A stretch of 64,000 nucleotides of DNA from contig CM070508.1 of assembly GCA_036346375.1 (NCBI GenBank), positions 11,402,852 through 11,466,851 of the forward strand. The letters are read 5' to 3'. The position numbers and the translations under genes are program-made. The number at the start of each line of letters is the position of its first letter. Position 1 is the stretch's first letter. The notes below the pieces were generated by a model. It searched no databases. It was not told where the DNA came from and saw only the letters and a program-made list of their open reading frames with translations. Shown in pieces: positions 10,111-21,747 of this stretch. This stretch comes from Guadua angustifolia. Lineage: Eukaryota > Streptophyta > Magnoliopsida > Poales > Poaceae.

Positions 10111-11791
10111 TGTGAAATCATGTGATGAAAAATTGGTTTAGGAAAGAAATTGGCATTGCAAAGTGTTTTTGGTTATAGCATACGTTATTTGAGATACATC
10201 TGCTTGATGCAATGCACTCGTGAGTGGTTGCATGGATTGACCTTGAGTCAAGTCGTGGACTTGTGCTCGTGCGGTTTTGTGTTTATTCATGTGCGGTGTT
10301 GCTCGAGGGTGAACGTAGTCGATGACGGGACCGGAACTAAGTTCATGGAGGAACTGAGGTTCGGGACTAGGTTCAGGGAGGAATCGAGGTCTTGGTGGTC
10401 AAGGATGTCATGCGGGACGTTCGGGCTAGAGAACATGCACATGAAGGCTGGTTAGTCACGTATGTGCAGCAGGTGGGCTGATCATGCGTGCAAGGTATTT
10501 GTTTCGGCCTTGTTGGGCCAAGTTGAGATAAATATGAACTCTTTCCATGTTGGGAGTAGAGTTGTATTCTATCTCTGTGTTTTTGCTCTGTATAAATAGA
10601 GGGAGGTCTCCTCTGTTTATTGGTGAGGGAAGCGTTTTGGGTTTTAGGGTTTGTACTCTTGTGTTGGAGTACTTTAGACAATGAAATAAAAATCAATCTT
10701 CCAGAAAGTTTTCTTGGTTTTGCTCTCGGCGGCTGTGCGTTTCGGCGAGAGATTTTGCTCCTGCAGTCGGCGACTAGAAGTGCTGGAGACGTTTTTGCTG
10801 GAGACTCATCAAAGCTCCTGACGTCGAATTGTTTGCATGCAAGAAGAAGCGACTAGATAATTTCTTGACTTGCAACGTGACGTCTTGGAGTTTGTATGCG
10901 AAACTGAATACTCGAGTGCTCTTGCAACGAAAGTTCTCTCGATCAGATTGTTTCTCCTTGTGCCGCTCAAGTTCTGGAGATTTGTCCGTCATAGCTTTTG
11001 AGATCAATTTCCGTCATCACCTGATTCAGTCATCTTGCGAAGGTAATATCTTTTGATTCGTAGATCCGTTCGAGTTGATTTTTGTTGCGTTAGTTTCATA
11101 TTTGAATCTAGTTTCTACAGTTAAAATTTCATGTCGATCTAACGGTTTAATCTCCGGAAATCTTATTGTTTATGTTTTGTCCGTCGCTAGTCTGTTTTTG
11201 GTCCGTCGTTATTAGATCGGGATTTGTTTCGGCTGTCTTGCGAGGGACATAACTTTAGATCTATAAGTCCGATTGAGTTGATTCTTTTTGTGTTAGCTTC
11301 GTAATAGAGTCTAGTTTCTGCAGTTAAAATTTCACATCAATCCAACAATTGGATCTTTGGGAATTATTGTTTTAGTGAACGTGTGTCAGGCTGTTTTCAT
11401 TTTGTCCGTCATACACATGCATCTCAGCATCAGAGGCGAAATTTTGTCCGTCATATACACGATCTGAAGCGAAGTTTTGTCCGTCATACACACGCAATTC
11501 TTGTCCGAAGCAAAGTTTGGTCCGGCATACATGTGCGAAGTTTAGTCTGTCATACACATACAACTCCTTTGCTACAGTAGAAATTTAGTCCGTCATACAC
11601 GTCCAACTCTCTGTCCGAACTGAAGTTTTGTCCGTCCTACATATGCAAATTTGAGTTGATTTAACAAGGTTCTTGTTAAATACAAATTAAGCAATCTGAG
11701 TTCGTCTGGAGTGTTTCAAAAGACAAGAATTTGATTTTAGCTTCCGTTCAATCATTCACCCCCCCTCTGATTGACGCCATCCGATCCTACA
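10111..11791 (+). repeat. 3' LTR of the Copia element
   Basis: This 1681-bp copy has the same TG...CA ends as the 5' LTR. It keeps a TATA box TATAAATAG at 10591 and an AATAAA signal near 10683, then the tandem GTCCGTCATACAC array (11399-11650). Its transcription would read out into the downstream LINE and PMT remnants on the same strand. Confidence 0.95.
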
Positions 11792-11796
11792 TTGTG

Positions 11797-13620
11797 TTGT
11801 CGATAAATGGCAATCAGAGACCAGAGGAGCTACTGCTATAGAAAGATGGCAGAACAAGATTAGAGCTCTTAGGCAATTTTTAAGAGGCTGGGCCAAACAT
11901 ACAGTTGGTCATAATAAAAAAAGAGAAGAAAAAGATTATTTCCATAATCGATGACCTTGATAAAAAGGCAGAACATAGAGTTCTCTCAGATCACGAATTA
12001 AACGTGAAAAATTACCTCCACGAAAGGTTGGTGCACTTTTTGAGGGAAGAAGAAATTAAATGGTGTGAGAGAGCTAAGACAAAAGACCTTTTGGAAGGGG
12101 ATGATAACACCCAATATTTTCATTTGGTTGCTAATGTTAAACACAAAAAACAACACATTTTCAAATTAGATCACGAAGATTGTGTAATAGTGGGTGACGT
12201 TCAATTAAAAGCGTATATCACAAACTATTATAAGGGTTTGTTTGGTCCGCTAGAAGAAAATAATTTTAGTTTGGTGAAGGTTCATAATCACGATTTGCCT
12301 CAGGTTACAAATGAGGAAAATGACATCCTAATTGCTAATTTCACTAAAAAAGAGGTTAAAGAGGCGATTTTCCAAATGGAACACAATAAATCGCCCAGCC
12401 CTGACGGCTTCCCAACTGAATTTTATCATGTCTTCTGGGATGTTATAAAATGTGATCTGCTGGTGTTGTTTCATGATTTCTTTTTTGGACAACTACCTCT
12501 GTTTAGCCTAAATTTTGGGATAATTTCGCTTCTTCCAAAAATTAAAGAGGCAACAAAGATACAACAATATAGACCTATATGTTTGCTCAATGTGAGCTTC
12601 AAAATATTCACAAAAGTGGCTACTAATAGAATTATGAGGGTGGCAAATAAAGTAGTAAGACCATCACAAACTACTTTCATGCCAGGTCGTAATATTATGG
12701 AAGGAGTAGTAATATTATATGAAACTTTTCATGAATTAAATTCGAAGAAGCTAAATGGAGTGATATTAAAACTTGACTTTGAAAGGCATATGATAAGGTG
12801 AAATGGTTTTTTCTTCAACAAACCCTTCGCATGAAGGGATTCTACCAACAGTGGTGCTCTTGGGTCGAACATTTTATCACTGGAGATAGCGTGGGCATTA
12901 AAGTTAATGATGATATTGGATATTACTTCCAAACGAAAAAAGGGCTAAGGCAGGGTGACCCCATGTCCCCTATCTTATTCAACATAGTGGCAGACATGCT
13001 TGTTATTTTGATTAAGCGAGCGAAAGAGGATGGCCAAATTCGAGGGGTTATTCCTCATCTTATTGAGGATGGTTTATCGATTCTGCAGTATGCCGATGAT
13101 ACTATCCTTTTCATGGACCATGATATTGAGCAAGCTAAAAACATGAAGCTATTGTTGTGTGTGTTCGAACAGTTATCGGGTCTCAAAATTAATTTTCACA
13201 AAAGTGAGATTTTTTACTTTGGTGACGCTAGACATCATGAACAAGAATACTCTGACTTGTTTGGTTGTGGGATAGGATCATACCCGTTTAGATACTTAGG
13301 TATTCCGATGCACTTTCACAAGCTCCGTAATGCGGATTGAGGTGTAATTGAGGATAGATTTAAAAGAAAACTAAGTACTTGGAAGGCCAAAACCTTTCCT
13401 ATGGGGGTAGACTTGTATTATTAAATTATGTGCTTAGTAGTCTCCCTATGTTCATAATGTCCGTTTTTGAAATTCCTAAGGGTGTTCTGCAAAGGTTGGA
13501 TTATTATCGATCTCGATTTTTTTGGCAAAGTCATAGTGATAAGAGAAAATATCGCCTTACTAATGGGATATACTGTGTCGTCCTAAAGATCAAGGAGGAC
13601 TGGGTATTGTAGATCTGCAG
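11797..13620 (+). pseudogene. LINE ORF2, reverse transcriptase half
   Basis: Continues the ORF2 frame from 2049 after the Copia insertion. The 11905-12801 segment has the linker and first RT blocks (KSPSPDGFPTEFYHVFW, then SLLPKI and YRPICLLNVSFKIFTK). The 12798-13340 segment has KGLRQGDPMSPILFNIV and the catalytic YADDTILF near 13089-13112, then GLKINFHKSE and YLGIPM. Frameshifts near 12790 and a TGA at 13338-13340 (where Trp is expected) break the frame. The RT active site is intact. Confidence 0.92.
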
Positions 13621-14797
13621 ATTAAGAATAAATGTCTACTGAGCAAATGGTTATTTAAGCTGTTGAATGAGGATGGGACCTGGCAGTCCTTGCTTATCAA
13701 TAAATATCTAAGCTCCAAATGTTTGTCCCAAGTGCATATTAACCCTGCGGACTCACATTTTTGGAAAGGGCTCTTAAAGGTTAAAGATGATTTTCTGGGA
13801 TGTGGATCCTTTTCGGATTAAAGATGGTTCACAAACCAGATTTTGGGAGGACACTTGGATGGGTTCTACACCTCTTTAGGTTCAATTTCCAAGTCTGTAT
13901 AACATTGTTCGTTATCCTCATAATACTGTGGCAGAGGTCATGACTCAGATGCCACCAAATATTCATTTTCGAAGGTTATTATCAGGGAATAAATTGACGG
14001 CATGGTATAATTTAGTAGCTAAAATAGCTAGTTGTCAGCTTACTGATGGAAGGGACATTTTTCACTAGGGTTTACATAGACATGGGCAGTTCTCTGTACA
14101 ATCTATGTATGGTTATTTGATGAACCAAGGTACTCCTTTCATCAGTAAATTTATTTGGAAGTTGAAACTTCTTTTAAAAATAAAATTTTTCCTATGGTAT
14201 TTACAAAAAGGAATAATTTTAACAAAGGACAATCTAGCTAAAAGAAATTGGAATGGGGATCAAAAATGTTATTTCTGTAATTGTAAAGAAACAATACGAC
14301 ATTTATTTTTTGAGTGCCAACACTCAAACTCTATTTGGTGTGTTGTGCATATTGCTACTGGTCTATCACCGCCGAAGTCTATGTCTCATATGCTTGGTCA
14401 TTGGTTAACAGGCATTGAGAAGTGTGCTAAAAGATTGATTCTTGTGGGGGGGACTACCATATTATGGGCGATTTGGTGCACACGTAAACACGTAATGATC
14501 TCATTTTTGAGAAAAAACAATACTTTTCTTTTATGCAGGCTACTTTCAGGGGAACATACTGGCTACGGTTTTGAGCATTATTGCAGTCTGAGAACAACAG
14601 GGAGACCATCCGAAACATTGGAGGTCGTGGCGTTGGACATCTTTGCCAAGAATGGATGGAGAAGCAATTATAGAATTTGTTTTTGATTTTCAGTTCTCTT
14701 TGTTTGTTTTTCATTATAGCTCTACGGCTGTGATATTTGTATAAACTCGGTTGTGTGCTCTTGCAGAGACCGGATTTAAATCTTTTATCTAAAAAAT
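13621..14797 (+). pseudogene. LINE ORF2 C-terminus and 3' UTR
   Basis: Frames are scrambled from 13620 to 14100. The 14105-14686 segment has the zf-RVT domain found at the C-terminus of plant L1 ORF2 (FIWKLKLLLKIKFFLWYL, then CYFCNCKETIRHLFFEC, a Cys/His cluster). The 3' UTR follows, with the GCAGAGACCGGATTTAAA block and A-rich tail seen in many plant L1 elements. Confidence 0.85.
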
Positions 14798-15080
14798 CTA
14801 TATTATTCTTTTAGAAAAGTGTATTTTTTTATTTTCTTGCAAATTTCTTGTTTGATATTTATTTGCTACTGGGGATGTGCAGGAGGAAAATCATTATTGG
14901 AGCTTAACAGAGTGCTAAGGCCTGCAGGATTTTACATTTGGTCTGCAACACCTGTCTATCGTCAAGAAAACAGAGACCAAGATGACTGGAATGGTTCGTG
15001 AGCATGTCATGTTTTATAATTTATTATCTCTCGTGACTTCTCAGCCTAGTAATATTATCTATGGATTATCTATAGATAAG

Positions 15081-15165
15081 TGTGCTGATCCGTATAATTA
15101 GCCCCGAGTAACGACAGTAACACTGTCATTACACCGAGATAATTATACGAATCTCAGCATATTAG
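15081..15165. repeat. Hairpin at the LTR edge
   Basis: GCTGATCCGTATAATTA at the start pairs with TAATTATACGAATCTCAGC about 60 bp later, and the inner arms (CGAGTAACGACAGTAAC and TGTCATTACACCGAG) also pair. The result is an 80-bp imperfect hairpin occupying the first bases of the LTR. Confidence 0.75.
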
Positions 15166-15699
15166 GTAACAAGATATCAGGGGCATCCGACACTTTATTA
15201 GATAACATACTGTGTTCAAAGTGTTGCAGCAGAACAATAATTAGAGATTGAAATGGAAACTTTATTACAGTTCACTGCTATGCAGGGCTATAAGTTCATT
15301 ACATCTAATTAGACATAGAATCCAAGTATAAAAAAATATAACGCAAAAGTACTAATTACAAGCTGCTACATGATCTACCCAACGCACTATCCCTCTTGGA
15401 AATCTTTGTAACCCTAGTATTGCGGGTGATCCTCACCCCAATTGTCATCGGCTCTTAGATCTAAGCAAAGGGAGGAATAGCAAGAGTGAGTATAGATGTA
15501 CTCAACAAGTATTAGTAGCAATATGCAATAATGAGAAAATAGCTCCGTTTTTACCAGCACATCACTTCCTCCTTCTCAACCCTTTTTCTAATAATAGATT
15601 TTATTAAATTGAAAATGTTATAAGTTTTAATTTCAAAAGAAAAACTACTGGCACTTGTATATAAGATAGACTAACTTTCGTGCCCTCCAATCCTCCCAA

Positions 15700-16030
15700 C
15701 AATTTTAGTCCATAGTTGAATTTTGAAATCTCAATCCAAAATTGAGTTCTAACCAGTTGAATCTTAAAGTCTCAACCCATAGTTGGTTGAGGTCTATCAA
15801 TATTAGCCCATAGCTATGTTCTAAACTATTAGCCCATAGTTATGTTCTAAAATCTCAGTCCATAGCTGATTTCCATCACTCCAGCCCATAGTTAAATCTC
15901 AACCCACAACTAAGGCCTACATTCTTAATCCATAGCTGAGTCCTACATTTCCAACCCATAGTTGAGTTCTACAATATCAACCCATAGCTGAGTTCTAATC
16001 ACTTCAACCCATAGCTGAATTCCCACAATC
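15700..16030. repeat. Diverged tandem repeats, core CCCATAGTTGA
   Basis: About ten units of roughly 25 to 40 bp share AACCCATAGCTGAGTTCT. They lie inside the solo LTR and have no coding potential. Confidence 0.8.
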
Positions 16031-18664
16031 AATCCATCTATCTAACCGTCCATTCATCCATTTTAAATCCTTCATTTCTCCTTTTTAATTTAAAAATAGG
16101 TTTTTGATATGCAAGTCATGATTATCATAAAAGCAACGATATTGCTAGAAATGTACCTGTGTACGATGGATTTTAATTTGGCGTATTCCAACTTGGTACA
16201 TTGCAATTTGGCATATTATAGTTTAGTGTATCGGCCTTGGTATGGCTTAGATGGTTTAATTTGTTAGATTTTAACTAAATATAATTAATTTAGATGACGC
16301 ACTTATTTAGACCGAATTTTTCTTTCTTTCTTTTTCTTTTTATTTCCTGCATCTCCCCTGTTTCTTTTTCTCTTGCCCTCTGCCTTCTCTTTCTTTTCTT
16401 TCTAGCCGACTGAACTCTCGGTCTCACCTGTCTCTACTCGGTCGACTGCTCTCTGGCTCTTTCCATTTGACCGTCTGCTCTAGCTCCCTCTATTGCCCTT
16501 CTTCCTCTCGGTTTCTACCCTGGCCGAGCTTCACTTTTCCTCTCCCCGGGCGACCAGCTCGGCACTGTTCGGCCTCTACCCAGCTCGGCGCCGCCTCTGG
16601 CTCGCCCGGCCAGAGGCCACCCGGCCCTAGCCCCGGCTGAACCCTGGTTCCTCTACTGCTTGCCATTTTGATTTCGGTTTGCTTCTACTGATTTGCTGGT
16701 TCTTGAAGTGAGCATGGTCAATGATGATTAAAAGGGCTTGAACTCTAGGTTTGGGAGGCGGGGTGACGACACTGGCTACAACCGTGCTCCAGTGAGGGCG
16801 CAGTGGTGGCCAGGACACTCCTCGCGGGCCCCTAGGCTTCTTCCTCTACTGAGACCACACCGTTCTTCCCTGATCTATTCTCTACTCTACCTAATCCACT
16901 TTCTACTTTACCCGATCTATTCATTTTACATACTACATGGCTATCCCTACCATTCTACTTGTGCACCTGATTTGACACTCTTTAAAATTCGTGTTTCGGT
17001 AATTGACACCTTAGTCTACTGTCAATGACTCAGATGGACTCACATGTCATACACAGAGCCAAAGAGGTACACGAATTGAGTGTCATTTTCTAAAATTTCA
17101 GGGTGTGGGGGGGTGGGGGGGGGATGAGCTCGGTTCTAGAGAGGATGGTGTCGGGTTGCTGGGGATGAAGGTGCTAGGGTTGGAGATCAAGGGTTGGAGA
17201 TGGTGATGTTGAATTATGATCTAAATTCAGAAGAAGGTTAACTTCTGTCGGAACGGAGCGGAGGCTCGTCGCCGGGAGGCTTGGATCGTTTGATTTTGAC
17301 CTAGGTCATTACCTTATAAAATCATCTTGTAAGCCGTCGCGAGGATTCACTCCGGCGTTTTGTAAACACTTCCGAAAATAGTGAAGTTTGTCGGTCAGCG
17401 TCCGTGGTTTTTTCCCTTCGCCTTGAAGAGTTTTCCACGTTAATTTCTTAGTGTCTGATCTGTGTTGGTTTGATCTTCTTCGTCTTATTTGCGTGTCGAT
17501 TTCTAACAGGTGAGACAGTCGCAGTCCAGGCCTTGATCTGGACTCCAACTCCTTGGCTCGGCTTGCTCCTGGCTAGTCTTCTCCTTCCTGGCTCTGGTTC
17601 TTGCTCCGGTTGCTTGGCTCCCCCTTTGGCTCCTGGTTCTTGTGCTTGCTCTTGCACTCGGTTGGAAAGGGGGAGATGGAGTGGCTATTTGCTTGGCTAG
17701 CTTCGGTTGGAAATGAGAAAGGAAGGAGAATGGCTACTGCTGCTTGCTTTCGGCTGGGAAATGAGCAAGCGGAGAAGAATGGTTGCCTCGCTGGCTGTGC
17801 TTGCCCTCTCGGTTTGGCTCTGGAATGCTTAGCTGTGCTTCGATTGGCAAAGGGGCAAGGGAGATGAATGGTTGTGGCTTGGCTGGAAAATGAGCAATGG
17901 GAGATGAATGTTTGCTTTTCCTGGCTATGCTTGCTTGCTGGCGATGGGAAAATGTGCAATGGGGAATGGAAGTGCTGTTGCCCAGCGGTGTTGCGGTTGG
18001 AATGGGCAAGGGAAGATGAATGCTTGTTGCTGCTTTCTAGCTGGCTCGGTTTAGTGAAGGCAGGGGGCTGAATCTGGCTGTTTTGGTGAGAAGAAAAGGG
18101 GAGATGAACCTACTGGTGGCTTGTCTTACCCTTTTACTGTGCTCTACTTACCATTTTACCCCTCTTTTACCAGTCATTAAGGGTCATGTGGTCATTCTAA
18201 CTGCTTATGCATAAACATGCTTATCAGGTTTAATGCCTATTATATACTGCATTAGTGGCTTAATGATTTTATTAGTTAGTTTGAATTTTAGGGTCCTCAC
18301 AATAAGCACATGTTTCCCCTGCTAAAAAGAAGAATACGGTGACCGTTTTTAGAGGGAAAAAGAGCAAGTACACATATTTATAAGGATTGCTGAAAACACA
18401 GCTCTATCTAAGACTGACTGAAACTAAGTTGGAGATTATATATGTGTAGTATCTGCTTTTACTATAAATTATATAGAAAATATGATTGGGTGATAGAACG
18501 TGTAAATGCTATAGTACACAACTTGTCACTTCTAGGCTATGTACTATCAATACATGATACTGGTACGACAATACGCAATTTCCCAAAAGCAAGGATCCGG
18601 TGATACAGTGAGTATATTCGTATTTAAAAAAATAAAAATAAATAAATAGGCATAAGAGATTGAG

Positions 18665-18965
18665 ACTATAGAGGGAGAAAAGGGCGGTGGTTTGGTTGCA
18701 GCTAGAGAAGTAGTGCGCTAGCGGTAGAGGGAGAAGGGAGGGGTGGCGACGGTGGCCGGCAAGCTTTGGTGGAGGGGTGGCGGTGGCGGGAGAAGGGAGG
18801 GGTGGTGGTGGCGGGAGAAGGGAGTGGCGACAGTAGGAGAAGGGCGGGATGGCGGCTGCGGGAGAAGGGAGCGGTGGCAACAGGAGAAGTGTGGGCAACA
18901 GTGGCAGACAAGCTAGATGGTGGGCTGGCAGGAGAGGGAGAAAGGAGGGGTGCTAGCGGGAAGGG
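18665..18965. repeat. G-rich minisatellite
   Basis: A purine-rich block repeats GGCGGGAGAAGGGAGGGGTGG in diverged units of about 24 to 36 bp. Many runs of three or more G on the plus strand give it G-quadruplex potential. Pro-rich readings on the minus strand are repeat artefacts. Confidence 0.75.
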
Positions 18966-18984
18966 ACTTGCTGCCTATGATGCA

Positions 18985-19640
18985 TGGACACAGATACGAT
19001 GACATGATACGACACGACACTGACACAAAATTCGCCATTTTTCAAAAAATGCGGACATGGCGACATGACTATATATTTTTAAATAATAATAATAATATAC
19101 ATATGTATTATTCTCTATATTTTTGCATGCTTATCAAAATGAAATAGCGTAAAGTGTAAACTATGAATATGTACCTCAACTTTTGCAATTTCACTTTTAA
19201 GCTGAGCAAGAATAGATACTGTCACCTTAAGATATATCTTCCAATCACCATTAATAATTTTCAGCAAGTGCACTTTGACTCTAGAGTAGCTACTAGTGCC
19301 AACATATTTGCAATACCTGCATCTGCATTTCACATATCCTCTAGACTGACCACCATTATCTAGAACATTAACATGGTTCCACAATGGAGCCTTGATGTTG
19401 GTGTTTTGCTCCTCTCGAGTGGCTAGGGTTACCCTTTTGATTGCTGAGTTGGACCAGGCTATCTCATTGTATGTGTCGTGTCGCTGATGTGTCGAAGCCA
19501 TGTCGAACATTAAAATTATTTATTTTGGCTATCTAATTATCCAATAAGTGACTGATACATGTCGAGTGGCGTGTCGGTGTTGTATCCGTATCGAACACAT
19601 GTCGGACACCAATACGGCACCAAATCGACATGTCAGTGCT
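18985..19640 (-). mobile_element. hAT-family remnant
   Basis: The span starts and ends with GACAC/GATACG-rich sequence: GGACACAGATACGATGACATG near 18987 and an inverted counterpart CGTATCGAACACATGTCGGAC near 19585. It encloses a minus-strand BED-zinc-finger coding remnant. Exact ends and target duplication were not resolved. Confidence 0.55.
19115..19510 (-). pseudogene. hAT transposase N-terminal BED zinc finger fragment
   Basis: The reading has APLWNHVNVLDNGGQSRGYV, then CRCRYCKYVGTSSYSRVKVHLL. This is the plant hAT BED-finger layout (PLW, C-x2-C, then H at the end) with the SYSRVKAHLL-type block. It covers the finger only; no dimerisation domain is nearby. The finger would bind element ends. 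Length of 131 aa against more than 600 for complete proteins marks it as a fragment. Confidence 0.7.
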
Positions 19641-21747
19641 ACAGAACTTGCTGCAGCAGGAGAAGAGAAAAGTCAGAGTGGAATGAGAGAGAGATTGTAT
19701 GATTTTAGGGTTAGAATTGATGGTTTGGAATGAGCTTTTCTTTGGGTTTTGTGTTATGGGCCTAGAGATATCGCGGAGTATCGGTGAAGAATCGAGATTT
19801 TTTATTAACAGAGGATCTCCGTATCTGGTACCGGTACGGTAGTTTTACGAAGGATCGGTGATTCATAGCTTCTAGGTTCTAAGCGAAGGACACATTTCAC
19901 TTCAATTTTGAAATATCTCTACAGCATTGCCTAGCTAACTCTGTGTTATTTTGCTTCTTCCCACAATATTGTTCGCTTTGCACGTTAATATTGACATTTG
20001 TGTGGTTATTTTTTTCTTGCTGATTGGATGTCCATTCCATATTTCCACATCTGACAGCAATGGCTACTCTGACCAAATCGATCTGCTAGAGAATAGTGGT
20101 AAAATCTCAAGACATTAATGGAATTGGTATTGTTATATACCAAAAACCGACCTCAAATTCTATTTATCTTGAGAGGAAGACCAATGAACCCCCTCTGTGC
20201 TCCCAGAACGATGGATCACGTTTTCCTTGGTACGTTACAGCTCACCCTTTATTCCCTTTTTGGTAGTTGCTTCACACAGTTCAGGCTGCAACCGGTGTTT
20301 GTAGCCACTACTGAGTAGCGAGTAGTGGTGACTGCTGACTAGTGGTGGCCTACTTCTGATTATGACCTACTAGCTCATAGCGGACAGTAGCGACATGACA
20401 TATACCATGTGCAACTGTTCCTGGTTACAGATGTTGTAGACATCATAAATGATTTATACTGTAGTTTCTATTTGGTGTCATGTATACCATTGGTCTTTTT
20501 GCTTTTGCAGGTATGCTCCTCTTGGTAGTTGCCTTTTGTCGACTGCTGTTTCCAGTTCAGATGAAAGAAACAACTGGCCTGTTCCATGGCCCGAGAGACT
20601 TAATGTTGGATGCACAAGTGTCCCTGATGATTCTGCTACTATTAAAGAGAAGTTAGATGATGATACAAAGTATTGGAAACAAGTCATTTTAGAAGTATAT
20701 TTTAATGAATTTCCAGTTAGTTGGTCAAATATCCGTAATGTAATGGACATGAATGCTGGTTCTGGAGAGTAAGAGAAAGCTTTCTGCTGATATTTTGTGA
20801 AATTCGTTCTGTATAACATTGCAATATCAATCATTGTTTTAGTGCTTCTACTTCAAGGATGCTTTTTGATACATTGATAACTAGAGATGAAATAGATGCT
20901 TGGTTTGACCTAACCTTTTGCATTCATTCTGAATGTGTAGCTTTTGTTAGTACAATAAATAAACTTATTATTAACGATAGCTTGAACCGACTCATATATT
21001 CGTTCAGAAATGGAGTAAAGTTTGATTTTTATGGGATGCTAACACTTACTGATTTGGACTGCAAGTCATATATCCATTTTCTTATGGGGATCAGGCAAAT
21101 CAGAAACCTCCTTATTACTACTAAAGATAAGATTTTTTAACTAGATGTTGATCGGCATAGCGTACAGTTGTTATCAAACTAATTAAATACCCCATTTCAT
21201 GATTTGGATGTTAATCAGGCTTGTTTTGTTTAACCAGATTTGCGGCAGCACTTACTGATCAACCTTTATGGGTTATGACTGTTGTACCTACTGGTCAGCT
21301 AGATACCTTGCCAATTATTTTCAGCAGAGGCTTGATTGGGGTATATCATGATTGGTGTGAATCTTTCAACACATACCCGAAGACCTATGATCGTCACATG
21401 AGTTCTCTCTTGGAAGTCTACACATAGGTAAACAGTCACACCCCTCGAAAAAATTTAGTACTTGTGCAGCTGTGCTCCCGTTCTGTCAGAATCTAGGTTG
21501 ATCTTTGTGTCTTTCCTTTAGGTGTGACATCATTGAGGTAGCAGCTGAAATCGACAAGACATTGAGACCTGGCAGTTGGTTTGTGTTGAAAGACACCTTG
21601 AAAATGATTGAAAAGATGCGCCCACTTCTCAAGTCCCTGCACTACGAAACTGTCATTGTGAAACAGCAATTTCTTGTTGCTACGAAGAGTTTTTGGTGTC
21701 CTGACGATGACATAGGTCATGCTTGTTTTTTTGAACGAAAGAAGTAG

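Larger units (their letters stand above)
2055..11791 (+). mobile_element. Sire-type Ty1/copia LTR retrotransposon
   Basis: A complete 9737-bp element is bounded by two near-identical LTRs (2055-3737 and 10111-11791, both TG...CA) and a perfect 5-bp target duplication TTGTG (2050-2054 and 11792-11796). A tRNA-Met primer site follows the 5' LTR and a polypurine tract precedes the 3' LTR. Gene order is gag, protease, integrase, reverse transcriptase, RNase H, the copia order. Large size, long LTRs, a second CCHC-like motif before protease and several PPT-like AAGGGGGAG boxes point to the Sire/Maximus lineage. Gag-pol is broken by several frameshifts although the LTRs are nearly the same length and sequence. 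It is inserted in LINE ORF2. Confidence 0.95.
1..14797 (+). mobile_element. L1-like LINE, interrupted by a Copia element
   Basis: A non-LTR retrotransposon lies in two pieces, 1-2049 and 11797 to about 14797; its 5' end is outside the window. Reading frame and protein similarity continue exactly across the Copia insertion when one copy of the TTGTG duplication is removed. Order seen: ORF1, overlapping ORF2 with AP-endonuclease, reverse transcriptase and a C-terminal zf-RVT segment, a 3' UTR and a short A-rich tail (TCTAAAAAA near 14790). Stops and frameshifts are present in every part, so it is dead. It ends about 85 bp before a PMT exon in the same orientation, which suggests it inserted in a PMT intron; its 5' target duplication cannot be checked here. 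Confidence 0.88.
15081..18301 (+). mobile_element. 3.2-kb solo LTR
   Basis: The segment begins TGTGCTGATCC and ends GGGTCCTCACA (TG...CA) and is flanked by a perfect 5-bp duplication ATAAG (15076-15080 and 18302-18306). No gag, pol, PBS or second LTR is inside, so it is best read as a solo LTR left by recombination. Length suggests a Gypsy lineage with long LTRs (Tekay/RIRE3-like); this lineage call is inference. It contains a terminal hairpin, a tandem-repeat block, a pyrimidine-rich tract (16320-16520), a TATAAA at 17315 and degenerate GCTTGCT-rich repeats (17540-18070). Strand is arbitrary. It lies in the PMT intron. Confidence 0.8.
14883..21747 (+). pseudogene. PMT-type (DUF248) methyltransferase, 3' five exons, decayed
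   Basis: Five exons match the C-terminal half of plant putative methyltransferases (PMT, Golgi type II membrane proteins needed for pectin methylation or cell adhesion). Exons: 14883-14993 (GGKSLLELNRVLRPAGFYIWSATPVY), 20058-20229 (LTKSIC, YQKPTSNS, ERKTNEPPLC), 20511-20768 (WPVPWPERL, IRNVMDMNA), 21238-21427 (FAAAL, TLPIIFSRGLIGVYHDWCESFNTYP) and 21522-21747 (CDIIEVAAEIDKTLRPG to a TAG). All introns are GT-AG and phases match. But TAG at 20087-20089 replaces the Trp of the conserved KSMCW block, and exon 4 needs a 1-nt shift to join exon 5. The intron of about 5 kb holds a solo LTR and hAT debris. The 5' exons would lie upstream of the window, beyond the LINE. The clade is probably PMT24-28, not certain. 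Confidence 0.88.

Noticed and set aside
17448..17959. Gln/Ser/Pro-rich ORFs on the minus strand
   Set aside because: They read through degenerate tandem repeats in the solo LTR.
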